Shown in pieces: positions 54,406 through 64,000 of a stretch of DNA of 64,000 nucleotides. Numbering within the stretch: position 1 is the stretch's first letter; the number at the start of each line of letters is the position of its first letter. Position numbers and translations under genes: made by a program. Source of the stretch: Okapia johnstoni. Taxonomy: Eukaryota > Chordata > Mammalia > Artiodactyla > Giraffidae. The stretch is from assembly GCA_024291935.2 (NCBI GenBank), contig JAGTYA010000024.1:5394001-5458000 (forward strand). The letters are read 5' to 3'. A model generated the notes under the pieces. The model ran no database searches. It saw nothing but the letters and a program-made list of their open reading frames with translations, and had not been told where the DNA came from.

Positions 54406-55754
54406 AGCCCAACAGGTGCTCAACATGGGTAGCTCTTGCTGTATCAGTAATTCAAGGAATCACGTGACCTCGAGAGGGAGACGATGCCTATATACATTTG
54501 ATGAGTGAGCCAGATGATTCCTGGTCCAAGGGTCAAGGATGAACCAAAGGTCAATTTGCTTTGATGACCTGACCCGTCACCCTTTCCACAGGCACTTAAA
54601 GCCAGCTACAGTGTGCCAGCCAACTGGGATCCATTTTCCTTTTACCCAGGTGAGGGCTGCCAGGCCATCAGGCCATGCCAGTTCACTGCCTGCCTCCTCC
54701 TAAACTGAGAACAGAGAGGGGCTACCCTCTCTGTACCCACCCTGCTTTCTCAGTGGCTAAATTTCACTCTAAGAGCAAGACTGGCCCTTTTCACAGTGTC
54801 CATAGGCAGGCGTGGGGTGGGATTTACAAGGAGGCAGAACTGTGGAGTCAGAGGGACAGTTGTACAGCTTGGCCATAGTCCAGACAAGAGGCGACGGTGG
54901 GAGCATAAATCAGCCTCCTTTTGGCAGGGTTACAGTGAATTGCCCGAAGCTTCCAGCACCGTGCCTGGCACACAATAGGCCCTTGGGAGATGGTAACCTT
55001 CATTAGTAGTGCATGATGAAGCTGAGAGTGCAGAAATGGAACCCCAGCTGCCTGGCCTCGTGTCCCCTGGCCCAGGAGCTGTGTTCAGTCTCTCCAAGGA
55101 GATGAAAATGGCAAAGTCCTAGGCTGCAGAGAAAATCTGCAGGTGGTGAGTTGCAAGGAGCTGGGTCTTGGCAGCAGCGGAGAAAGACCAGAGGGTGGGA
55201 TTAAATAAGTGACAAATGCTAACTTTTCACACGTTCCCCATGTGCTCACACGACACAGACCCAGAACATGCTGAAGGAAGGTAACCTTTAAAGGTTATGT
55301 CCTCTTTCTCAATTTAAATGAAGTAAGTGTAGGCATCAAAGTACATATATGGCGACTAAACTGTCCCGGGTCAAACCCTCTCCTCCTGTTATTCATCCTC
55401 CAGATGGGACTCGAATGCGATGTCATTACATCACATGTGCTCTGTTCACAGCCACGAGTGATCACATGCGTTTCTGCTGGCAAGAGGCGAGGGTGTCTTC
55501 CATCAGCCAATGTAGCTTTTAAGTGTATCCGTTTGGGAGGAGGGAGTTCTAAAAAACAAAGACAGCCCAGAGCCTCTGGTTTTTCCGAGTCAGCAGCTTC
55601 TGTTTGTTGGGTTTGTTCTTAGTGAATGTTTCTGGCAGAGGACTCAGAAGGGAGGTCAGATGTGTTACCCCAGTCTGATCTGCGGCCTGAGGAGGGGAGG
55701 ACTGGACTCCTGAGTGGAGATCGGACCCCCACACAGACTACTGGGTGGTCTGGA
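54406..55754. other. unassigned DNA with one L2/MIR tail
   Basis: The segment 54945-55010 (caccgtgcctggcacacaat and aggcccttgggagatgg) is a sense MIR/L2 tail. The block 55250-55600 is AT-richer and non-repetitive. No exon supported. Confidence 0.35.
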
Positions 55755-55855
55755 ACCGTTTGTTTCCCCTCTCTGGCCTCAGTTTCCCCAGGGTGTAAAA
55801 CAGAGTCCTCGGGCCAATTGTGTCTAAGGATCCTTTTGAGTTGGACCTGACCATT
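55755..55855 (+). repeat. MIR fragment
   Basis: Sense: ccctctctggcctcagtttc, ccccagggtgtaaaacag, gtctaaggatccttttg. Confidence 0.7.
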
Positions 55856-56121
55856 AGTCCAGGTGAAGCCGGGATGGAGGATGGTGAACAGGCAAGGGGG
55901 TGGAGAGGAGGCAGGAGGGGTGACTCTGCTAAGGGGGCCACTGCTGGAAGTCCTGCCTTTACCACTTCAGTCCAGGACCAACTTCCAACCACCAGCCCCT
56001 GCGTTTCTTTGCCCAGGGCATGTTCTCTGGTCACCCACCAAATCCTACCACAGTACCCTGTGTGGTAGGACTTCCCTGTCCTGGTATTAATACTCCACCC
56101 CTGGGAATAACCTTTGGCCAG
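55856..56121. other. unassigned DNA
   Basis: No feature recognised. Confidence 0.3.
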
Positions 56122-56131
56122 TGGTGAGATA

Positions 56132-56337
56132 AAAGTGAAGTGAAGTCGCTCAGTGGTGTCCGACTTTGCGAGCCCATGGACTGTAGCCTACCAGACTCCT
56201 CCGTCCATGAAATTTCCCAGGCATGAATACTGGAGTGGATTGCCATTTCCTTCTTCAGGAGGATCTTCCCAACCCAGGGATCGAATCTGGGTCTCCCACA
56301 TTGTAGGCAGATGCTTTACCATCTGAGCTACCAGTGA
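56132..56337 (-). repeat. Bov-tA SINE with exact TSD
   Basis: Antisense from aagtgaagtgaagtcgctc to catctgagctaccagtga. TGGTGAGATA is identical at 56122-56131 and 56338-56347. Low divergence from other copies suggests a younger insertion. Confidence 0.95.
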
Positions 56338-56347
56338 TGGTGAGATA

Positions 56348-56814
56348 GCTGGTGTATAAATACCCAGACAGCTGTTCTGATGCGGGACACTTCTGTGCAC
56401 GTGTGGGCAGCCTTGGCTCCTGGTTTGGTAACAGCCTTTTTTGGAGGGCTTCCCCTCTCTGACTCACTTCCCTTCCACCCTCAAGTGCTTCTTTCTACCT
56501 TAATTGCAGTCATCGAAGCCTTAAGTTTTGCCAACAGGGGACCCAAAACGAAGACAATAACTGAGAGGGAGAAAGGCACAGGCAGGTTCCAGGTTGGGTA
56601 CTTGTTCCACCGTTGCGTTCAATTACTGGGAGCTCGCTGAGCTGCTTTCCTTTGTGTGTGTTTTACGTTATATGATAACAGTAATAAGAATAATAACAGA
56701 GCTCTTTTTTGCTGAGAAGCCGTGAATATACTGAAGAGATGGGAGCGGCAGGACACTGGACAGACATCCAACACACGGAGTACACTAATGAAGAAGTGAA
56801 ACTTGTCAAATGAT
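56348..56814. other. unassigned DNA
   Basis: No repeat or exon recognised. Confidence 0.3.
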
Positions 56815-57365
56815 GTGTGGATGAATGAATTAATTAGAAAATGCATGAATGAAAATGCCAGTCACTCAGTCGCGTCTGACTCTTTGTGACCCCGGGGACT
56901 GCAGCCCGCCGGGCTCCTCTGTCCATGGGATTCTCCAGGCAAGAATACTGGAGTGGGTAGCCATTCCCTTCTTCAAGGGATCTTCCCGATCCAGGGATGG
57001 AACCCAGGTCTCCCGCATTGCAGGCAGATTCTTTACCAGCTGAGCCACCAGGGAAGCTCATTAACTGTCGGGTAAATGAATGAGCCAAAGAATCAGGGAA
57101 TAAATGCGTGAATGGACCAATGAATGAACGAGCACAGTCAGGAGTGAATGAATGAAGGAAAGGATGAAAGAAGAAATCATATGTGAGGAACCTGGTGCCC
57201 AAATGGACAATGGAAGGATGAGTGGATGAAAGGACACACATGGGAACAGAGGGAATGAACCAGGGAATGAATTAACGTGTGAATGAGCACGTGAAGCGAT
57301 GAGTAACAGATCAATACATGAAAAACACCTGAAGAAGTGAATGAATAAATGAATAAACAAAGAAG
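56815..57365. repeat. degenerate ATGA-rich tetranucleotide block
   Basis: Words of gaatgaat / atgaatga type recur throughout (gtggatgaatgaattaatt near 56817, gtgaatgaatgaagg near 57143, gtgaatgaataaatg near 57337). A Bov-tA sits inside at 56855-57059. About 350 bp of worn repeat remains. Confidence 0.7.
56855..57059 (-). repeat. Bov-tA SINE in ATGA-rich block
   Basis: Antisense copy from gtcactcagtcgcgtctgac to gagccaccagggaagctc, near full length. Confidence 0.95.
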
Positions 57366-57959
57366 TCACAGATAATGAATTAGAACCACAAGGCCGGACT
57401 CCTCCCATCAGCAAGAGGAGCAGGTCGGGGGAGCACAGCAATGAGTTTCCTGCAGCTGAGCTGAGCGGCGCCCTTATCCAGGGGGTCAGGAACCTGGAAG
57501 TGACTCCTGGTGGGCTCAGGGGACCTGTGACCATGAGGTACCTTGCGGTCTGTCACCTGTAGAACCTCCACCAGTTCCAGGACCTGTCTCCCATCTCAGC
57601 TGATGGTGCTGAGCTCAGAGCCCTAGTGATGCTGTGGCCGCTCACCTCCACGGCTCTGCCTGGCAGGACTGTTCTGGCTGAACTCCTTCACGCCCTCTGC
57701 TCTATCACAGCAAGTCTGGCCTCTCGGGGTAGCCCCTAGCAAGTGTCCTGGGAACTGAATTGAGGGACCCCTCCTCACCTTTTCAGGATGCCAAGAACTG
57801 CATCCCCCCTGCAGGCCACCTTTGACTGGGGGAGCCACAGGCGGCCAGACAGGCAGCTGAGAATCCTCTTGTGTTTGCTACACCACCTGATTATCTGTTC
57901 TAATTGTACACTTATTTCTAATGGGTTCCCTCATGCTCCCTTCCATTCACTACCACTCC
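57366..57959. other. unassigned DNA
   Basis: GC-rich to 57850, then AT-rich. No feature recognised. Confidence 0.3.
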
Positions 57960-58630
57960 ACCAGTTCTAACCAGTTTCTAGATTTGTTGTGCCTGTTTTA
58001 GAAGTTAAATAAACAAAATTACACTGTATGTTTTCATTGGTGTCTATTTTTTCTTTCTTCTCAACATTGTGTTTGTAGTTGTAGGATTAATTCCATTGGT
58101 ACAGATGCAGGTATAGATATAGGTGTCAGCAGATCAAAAAGTAGATCTAGATCTAGATATAAATATAGATTATTTTCAAAACCTTCTTAGGATTCTTTGG
58201 GCTTTCTGAATCTGAAAATTACCTTTCCATAGTTCTGAAAAGTTTTGGGTTCTTATTTATTTATTTCCTCTTTTATTCTCTTTTCCTATATTCTAGGAAA
58301 CCTATTTCATGTATGATGGATCAACTTATTATAATCTAATGTCTCTTGATCTCACTTTTATATTTTCCACAATTTGCTTTTCTGATCTATATTTTGGAAA
58401 TGTTCGTTTTGTTAATATTCCTGTTTACTTATTTTCTTTCTAGTTTTGCCTGATCTGCTATTTTACTCATTCACTGAGTTTTTAATTCACTGGTTATATA
58501 TTTCATTTTTAGAGAAATTTTTTTTTAATATGCTTGCTCTTTTTTTCATAGTATTTGGTTCCATTCTCATGATTTTTCAAGACAGTTTTTAAGACCAGTT
58601 TTGCATTCACAGCAAAGTTTACAGGACAGT
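57960..58630. repeat. old L1M-type AT-rich sequence
   Basis: The wording gttaaataaacaaaattacac, tgtatgttttcattgg and acagcaaagtttacagg recalls L1 3'-region repeats. A short (AGATCT)n-like run lies near 58141-58160. Confidence 0.45.
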
Positions 58631-58686
58631 ATAGACATTTCCCATATTGCCTCTGCCCCCACCCTGTGTAGCCTCCTTTGTTATCA
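58631..58686. repeat. left copy of 56-bp direct repeat flanking a SINE
   Basis: atagacatttcccatattg to cctttgttatca. It matches 58897-58952 at 51 of 56 positions. Confidence 0.93.
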
Positions 58687-58896
58687 GGCTTCCCTGGTGG
58701 CTCAAATGGTAAAGAATCCGCCTGCAATGTGGGAGACCTGGTTTGATCCCTGGGTTGGGAAGATCCCCTGGAGGAGGGCATGGCAACCCACTCCAGTAAT
58801 CTTGCCTGGAGAATCCCCATGGACAGAGGAACTTGGTGGGCTACAGTTTGTGGGGTCACAAAGAGTCAGACACCACTGAGCTACAAAGCACAGCAC
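58687..58896 (+). repeat. full-length Bov-tA SINE between long direct repeats
   Basis: Sense copy from ggcttccctggtggctc, gacctggtttgatccctgg and cccactccagtaatcttgcc to gtcagacaccactgagc, with a short cacagca end. Confidence 0.95.
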
Positions 58897-58952
58897 ATAG
58901 ACATTTCCCATAACCCCTCTGCACCCACCCTGTGTAGCCTCCTTTGTTACCA
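58897..58952. repeat. right copy of 56-bp direct repeat flanking a SINE
   Basis: atagacatttcccataacc to cctttgttacca. It continues rightward into L1-like sequence. Confidence 0.93.
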
Positions 58953-59500
58953 ATGACCCCCTTCCAGAGTGATGTTTGGTGAACCTACATGAAAAAATAA
59001 TAACCATCAAAATCTATAGTTTACAGTAGGGTTCACTCTCAATGTTGTACATCCTATGGATTTGGATACATGTATACTCACATGTATTCTCCATTATAAT
59101 TGCATAAATTATTTTCATTGCCCTAAAAATCCTCTGTGCTCCACCTAGTCATCCCTCCCCCAGAATGATTTTGATTCTTTTATGTCTTTATTATAAACAT
59201 ACTTATCTTAGAGTTTCCCTTGGAATCATTCTATTATTTGAGGTTCTTTAGATTCTCTTCCTATTCTTTCTTATCTGCTACTTCTCATGCATAATGTCTA
59301 TTCTTCACTGGTTTTAGAATTTTGGGTTTTGAGCTCCTTTTCACTGCGCCCTTATCTGTGGGAATCCTGTATTGTCAAGTGTAAGGCGTGGCCCACTGAA
59401 CTATTCTGGATTGGTTTCTTCACATCCCCCAGAAACGTCACCAGCCTGGGACCAGTTATGGGTTAGTTCCTCGGCTTCTCTGTTCAGAAATCTAACTTAT
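58953..59500. repeat. old L1M-type sequence
   Basis: The wording atctatagtttacagtagg, gggttcactctcaatgttg, tacatcctatggatttgg and ccctaaaaatcctctgtgc matches a common old L1 3' region. It is the continuation of the target of the Bov-tA at 58687. Confidence 0.6.
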
Positions 59501-59640
59501 AGGATAAATTAAAACCATCAGCCCAAGGGAGGTGCTGATTTATCTACAATTTTCCAAGGGAACTCTTTGCTGTTGCTCTACCAAGAATCCAGATGGAGAC
59601 AGACTCACTTCCCTACAATCTCCTGTGCTTACTGTGCTGG

Positions 59641-59843
59641 GATTAGTTGCTCAGTCATGTTCAACTCTTTGCTACCCCATGGACTATAGCCCGCCAGGCT
59701 CCTCTGTCCATGGGATTCTCCAGGCAAGAATACTGGAGTGGGTTGCCATTCCCTTCTCCAGGGGATCTTCCCAACCCAGGGATTGAACTGGGGCATCTGC
59801 AAGGCAGGTGGACTCTTTACCAGCTGAGCTACCCGGGAAGCCC
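59641..59843 (-). repeat. Bov-tA SINE
   Basis: Antisense from gttgctcagtcatgttcaac to gagctacccgggaagccc, well preserved. Confidence 0.95.
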
Positions 59844-60604
59844 ATTGTAATCTGCTTTATCCTCTAAATGGAAATTTTTCTGATACACTCATTCACTAAG
59901 GACATAGATCTTCAAATGCCCCAACTCCATATGGGGACCATACACCCAAATCCTGGTTCCCATGGTCACAAAGCCTTCATTATCCTGAGAGAATGCTATG
60001 CCTGAGCCCGCAAGTTACCAAGACTTAAGTCTCACCCTCACCTCCAGCAAGGCAGCCACCCCAGTTTGTATACTTGCCACCCTGGTTGTCAACTCCTCTC
60101 TACTCCCTGGAGGTGACCCTGTCTTTTCTACCATATTTGAACAAATAATTCTAGGCTTCATAGAGGGAAGGTTTTCAGGACAGGAGTCAGAAGCAAGTCT
60201 CTGAGATAGGTCTGTTCCCTCCACTACCCACCCTGGGCCCACCTGGGCTGAGTCTGAGGATCCCAGGGAGTATCTGGGCAGGGATCCAGGAGACAGGTGG
60301 AATTATGAATAAGGGCTCAGCTAATGGAGCTACGTGTGGACAGTGATTTGGAGTACAGCCGATGTGCTCATTAACATCTCTGGAAACATGCCGGTGTTCA
60401 CCTGGATGTGTATGCATGTTTGTTCCTTTGCCCACGTGCCTGGATTTGTGTGCGAAGTGCCCAGAACTTCTGTATCAGAGGCCTAGATGAGTGACAAATG
60501 AGTCCACACTCACAGGGCACCGTGCACTGCTGCCTTTAGGGAGGGAACCATCTAGATTCATATGAGCCCAAAATGGAAAGGAGGTTACCTGGGGCTATGT
60601 CAAC
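59844..60604. other. unassigned DNA
   Basis: No repeat or exon recognised. Confidence 0.3.
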
Positions 60605-60785
60605 ATCTGGGTCTCCATCTGGGCTCGGGTGCTTTCTAGGTATGTGACTTTAGGTAAGTCAGTTCTCTTCCCCAAGCCTCATCTGGAAACTAGAGATAAT
60701 GAAGCCCACCTCGCAGGGTGCCCTGGAGACTGAGACAACATGGGCAGGTGTGCCAAGCTGCACACAATGATACCCTAGGAAGTGA
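60605..60785 (+). repeat. MIR SINE
   Basis: Sense: ctaggtatgtgactttaggt, aagtcagttctcttccc, gcctcatctggaaactag. Confidence 0.75.
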
Positions 60786-60879
60786 ATCAGGTGGCTCTGT
60801 TCTCAGTCAGAGCAGACAGACCTGGGTTCAAGGAGTCATCAAGTAGGATATGTTTCAGTTGGAACTCAGAACATTGATT

Positions 60880-61085
60880 CTACCAGGTAGGAAGGGAGGG
60901 AAGGCTGTCTAGGCAAAGGAACCAGTGAATGCAAAAGCTGGAGACAGTACAGTGTGGAATGTTCTGGGACAGGGGGTGGTTCTGTGTAGCTGGTGTGGTG
61001 GGGGAGGATGGGAAGTGCTGTAAACTCTGGGGACCTCTAGACCCAGAGGATGGAAGTGGGGATGAAAATGTTCCAACAGGTCATG
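60880..61085 (-). repeat. L2 fragment
   Basis: Antisense: ctgtctaggcaaaggaacc, gtgaatgcaaaagctgg, cagtacagtgtggaatg, tctgtgtagctggtgtgg. Confidence 0.65.
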
Positions 61086-61365
61086 GTCAGCCAGAGCTGA
61101 GTGTGGGTCAGAGAACTGGGGTTTTTGTGACAGCAGTCAACAGGAAATGGACATGCCTGTCTTCAGAGGACTCAGACCTTCAAGACCCAGGAAGTAACTC
61201 CTAACCACTACACTTGGCATCACAAGTCCCTTTCAATGTCCCTTGTAGATGGATTCCGGAGACCTGGATGGAGTCCCAAAGGGAAACAGCTCTGATTAAA
61301 GGGGGCAGAGGCAACTGACTCATGGATTGGAGGAAAGAAGTTCGCCTAGTAGAGCAGTATGCTAC
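61086..61365. other. unassigned DNA
   Basis: No feature recognised. Confidence 0.3.
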
Positions 61366-61451
61366 ACTGGTAATATTATTTATATAATTAATTGATACTA
61401 GTATCAGTATTTCATTGATATTATTAGGTGTATAATATTAATAATAATTAA
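61366..61451. repeat. AT-rich patch with a 14-bp perfect palindrome
   Basis: TGATACTAGTATCA occupies 61393-61406 inside an almost pure AT run with ataatattaataataatt. Confidence 0.85.
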
Positions 61452-61640
61452 TGAGCATTATAGCTAACACCTTATGCCATGCACTAAGCTAAGTGCTGTG
61501 AGTGTGTGTGGGTAGTGTATATATCAGTTTAATTTTATCCTCAAAAGCCCTCCTAAGGAGAATACGAGATTTATCCTCATTTTATAGATGAGGAAACTGA
61601 GGCACAGAGCAGTTGAGTTCACTAAAGAAAGGAAATTGGG
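61452..61640 (-). repeat. MIR SINE
   Basis: Reverse: catgcactaagctaagtgc, cctcattttatagatgagg, aaactgaggcacagagc. Confidence 0.85.
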
Positions 61641-61654
61641 TGTAGGGTGGGGGC

Positions 61655-61790
61655 GGCCCAGACTTGGGGGTCGGAGTTCACATTCCCATCTGGCTCCTCA
61701 CCAAGCTGTGTGGCCTTGAGCAAATGACTCTACCTTTCTGAGCCTCAGTTTCCTCCTCTGTCAATGAGGGGTGGGCTAGGACTGCTGCAG
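61655..61790 (+). repeat. MIR SINE, opposite orientation to its neighbour
   Basis: Sense: agctgtgtggccttgagc, aatgactctacctttctg, gagcctcagtttcctcc. Confidence 0.8.
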
Positions 61791-62094
61791 GACCCAAGGC
61801 CTAGCAGGGGCTGCAGAGATGAGAGTGCCCCCTGCTTCCATAAGGAGCAGGTGCCAAGTACCCGCCCTGGGTCCAGGCACCTTCAGGGATGCCCAGAGGA
61901 GGGGATGATCCCTTAGAGAGGGGCTGCCTTCTGGGAATTGCCAGGAGTCTCTGGAGCGCAGAAATCCAGGGATATGAAACACAAGTGCCACTTCTGGGAT
62001 CCAAATACCAGCTGGCAGGGAGCAGAGGACCCCAGAAACTAACTCTGCATCTATCTGCAGAGGCGCTGAGCTCCGCAGATGAGACCGGACTCCC
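61791..62094. other. unassigned GC-rich DNA
   Basis: Short frames on both strands. No domain. Confidence 0.3.
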
Positions 62095-62370
62095 CAGCGC
62101 AAGGATCTCTTTGATTACTTCCTAATGATAAACATGCTGAAATTATATTGTCAGCAGTTAATTATCACTTGTTAAACAAGTGTGTGCCCAGATTGTGGGC
62201 TTCATTTCCATAAAGGTCTACAAAAACTTCCTTTCTGTTATTTATGAGGGCTCTCCAAAAGAGAGACACTCATTGTCAGAAACGGAGCTTTTTTAAATGC
62301 AGATTTTAAAAATAAACAGATTTTCTTGGCATTCAGTCAGGGCTCTTTGTATAAAACAGAAAACACATTC
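62095..62370. promoter_or_regulatory. candidate conserved non-coding element with palindromic E-box pair
   Basis: AT-rich non-repeat block: gattacttcctaatgataaac, gcagttaattatcac and ctgttatttatgagg. The 17-bp palindrome CACTTGTTAAACAAGTG at 62166-62182 joins two CACTTG E-box/NKX-type half-sites around a forkhead-like TTAAACAA. Enhancer role inferred. Confidence 0.35.
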
Positions 62371-63034
62371 TAGTTTAAGGAAAAGAAAAGGGGGGAGGGG
62401 CGGGCACTGGTTCGTGGGGGTCCTGCAGAACTTACTGGACTTGGATCTGACTCGGGTCTGAAACAAGGAGCTCCGGCAGCCCTGTCCATCTCTCCCCTCG
62501 TGGGTTTCACCTCGGTTCGTCTGCTCTTCTGTCTCATTCTTTCTTCTGCAGTCAGGTTTTCTCAGCTTCTTACTCATCTGCAGACATGGCCCTCCTGGCT
62601 CTCGTAGACATCACACACCCTGGCATCCAAGCCCAGCGAAGATGATGGGCCAGACCCAGCTCACTGGTACCCTGGACAAATCCTTAGCCTTGCTGATGCA
62701 TCTCTGTCTCCAGGGCCAAGTCCTGCCTTACACAGTCAGTATGTGTCAAAGGTCATCATAGGAGCAGATGGTAAACGTGCGAGGTATAAAAAGGATGTGT
62801 AGCTGCCATTGTTGTTGCTAGGGGATGGTTTTTATGACAATCACAACAGCAGCAGCAATTACAATGATAATACTGTTCCCTGAGCAGAGTAGGAGCCTCT
62901 AAACTGGAGAAACAGGGACGGATGACAGCTGTACTGGTCAGACTCTCACTGGGTGGCCAAGAGACCCAGAGCAGGTGCTGTGGGACCTCAGCCCTGAGCT
63001 ACGAGCCCTGACTTCCTTGAATGTAAGAAGGGAT
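62371..63034. other. unassigned DNA with G-rich tract
   Basis: The segment 62385-62402 is purine-rich with a GC-box-like ggggcgggc. No exon or CpG island evident by eye. Confidence 0.3.
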
Positions 63035-63255
63035 CATTGAAGGGATAAACTGAGGTCATCAGCACACAATAGTTGCTCAATAAATGCTGGCTTGCTTTCC
63101 AGTCCAGCGACTGGTGAGTGCCCAATGAATGGAGGAGAGAAGGAGAACACATACTTAGTATATGGGGTGAATGAATAAGGTACCTAGTTTATGGTACTCA
63201 GCTCAGCATCTGGAACATACTATGTTCTCAATAAACATTATGTATTATGATTATT
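63035..63255 (+). repeat. two MIR/L2 3' tails
   Basis: The wording cacacaatagttgctc with aataaatgctggcttg (near 63065-63095) and tggaacatactatgttctc with aataaacattatg (near 63210-63245) are both sense termini. Confidence 0.6.
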
Positions 63256-64000
63256 AACCTTTCAAGTTTCTGTGAAGCACTGGGTTAGGGATGGGAAGGG
63301 CGGTGAGACTGCAGAGATGAGCTGGAGGGAAGAAGCCTGAGAGAGGCAGGTCACCTCTCCCTCCATCTCCAGCTGTAACTGGAGTTCTAATTTCCAATCA
63401 TTTTTTTGCAATTTGAAAAGTGGTTTCTTTGGTTCCTGTGAACAGAGCTATGCTGTCAGCTCTGCTGGGTTTATCTCCAACCTTTTCCAGGAAGATCTCC
63501 ATGAAAATGATGTTGCAAAAACTGATGTCTTATAGTCAAGCAAAATGAAGAAAAAAGAAAGCATCATGAGAGGCGGGGAAAACAGGGAGAAGAAGGAGGA
63601 GAAAGTGCCTGGGGGTGACTACGGGGAGGAGATGTGAGCCTGTCATCTAGCCAGATTATTTTTTTAGCTGAGAGTTAGTTCCCTTCACTTCATAATGGAC
63701 CATCTTCATGCCTCTCTGATATGAAAGGGTTTTTTTCTTATTCTTTTCCCATCCAGCCCTGGGCTCTGGGAAAATGGGGCCAATGCCAGCAAAAACTAAG
63801 ACCATTCAGTGTACAAGTAGAGGTGCCCAGAGGAAATTCACAGTCAGATTGTGAGCAGAGATGCATCTTGGCCACGCCGGGGGCAGGGCCAAATTTGTCC
63901 CAAAGGCACTGGGAGGAGGGAGGACACTGAGGCCAGAGTGACTTCCTTAGCCAGGAGAGCCTCTGCAGACGGACAGAGCTGTCCCTGGTGGTTCCTGTGG
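63256..64000. other. unassigned DNA, CNE-like 63375-63560
   Basis: The sub-block 63375-63560 (ttctaatttccaatcattt and gatgttgcaaaaactgatg) is AT-rich and non-repetitive. The rest is GC-rich without recognised features. Confidence 0.3.

Noticed and set aside
57137..57365. Possible CRISPR-like regular repeat
   Set aside because: The gaatgaat words are a degenerate eukaryotic microsatellite without spacers of constant size.
62371..62470. GC-box-rich stretch as promoter
   Set aside because: One GC-box-like motif in a purine-rich tract, without an evident CpG island, TATA box or following exon.

Overview
This window looks like non-coding nuclear DNA from a pecoran ruminant, most likely a bovid such as cattle. 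The evidence is the repeat content: 3' ends of the BovB (RTE) LINE ending in the ctgaactgaactga tail, Bov-tA/Bov-A SINEs, one cetartiodactyl CHR-type tRNA-Glu SINE and an LTR resembling the bovine ERVK type. Underneath lies a dense layer of old mammalian repeats (L2, MIR, L1M, MaLR-like LTRs, DNA-transposon remnants). All family names come from remembered consensus sequences; no database was searched.

I found no protein-coding exon, tRNA, rRNA, CRISPR array or prokaryotic-style operon that I can support. The long open frames are SINE or LINE translations or chance frames in GC-rich DNA. The only frame with a recognisable protein is the C-terminal reverse-transcriptase part of a 5'-truncated BovB copy (33568-34314).

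Layout. 0-10 kb: BovB tail, L2 and MIR pieces, an hAT-type MITE, Bov-tA copies, and a composite two-unit SINE bounded by an 8-bp duplication. 10-25 kb: BovB copies in both orientations, a CHR SINE inside an L2, and many MIR and L2 pieces. 25-29 kb: a sense L1 carrying a mariner MITE and split by a MaLR-type LTR. 29-34 kb: two BovB copies with L2 and MIR between them. 34-38.4 kb: a Tigger-like transposase scrap, then two L1 copies head to head. 38.4-44 kb: a degenerate tandem repeat, a 1.2-kb L2 split by a solo ERVK-type LTR, and a 58-bp near-perfect inverted repeat around an old LTR. 44-50 kb: mostly single-copy DNA, two BovB copies, and an LTR with TATA box and polyA signal. 50-64 kb: MIR, Bov-tA and L1M pieces, an ATGA-rich degenerate repeat, and AT-rich blocks that look like conserved non-coding elements.

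Nothing here works together as a gene system. The window is a layered insertion record in which nesting gives relative ages (L2/MIR/L1M, then MaLR, mariner and Tigger, then BovB, Bov-tA and ERVK). Scattered single-copy AT-rich blocks with homeodomain, octamer, STAT-like and E-box-like motifs are candidate enhancers. The most unusual observations are the inverted repeat at 42.3-42.8 kb and two Bov-tA SINEs flanked by direct repeats of about 56 and 58-75 bp, far longer than normal target-site duplications.
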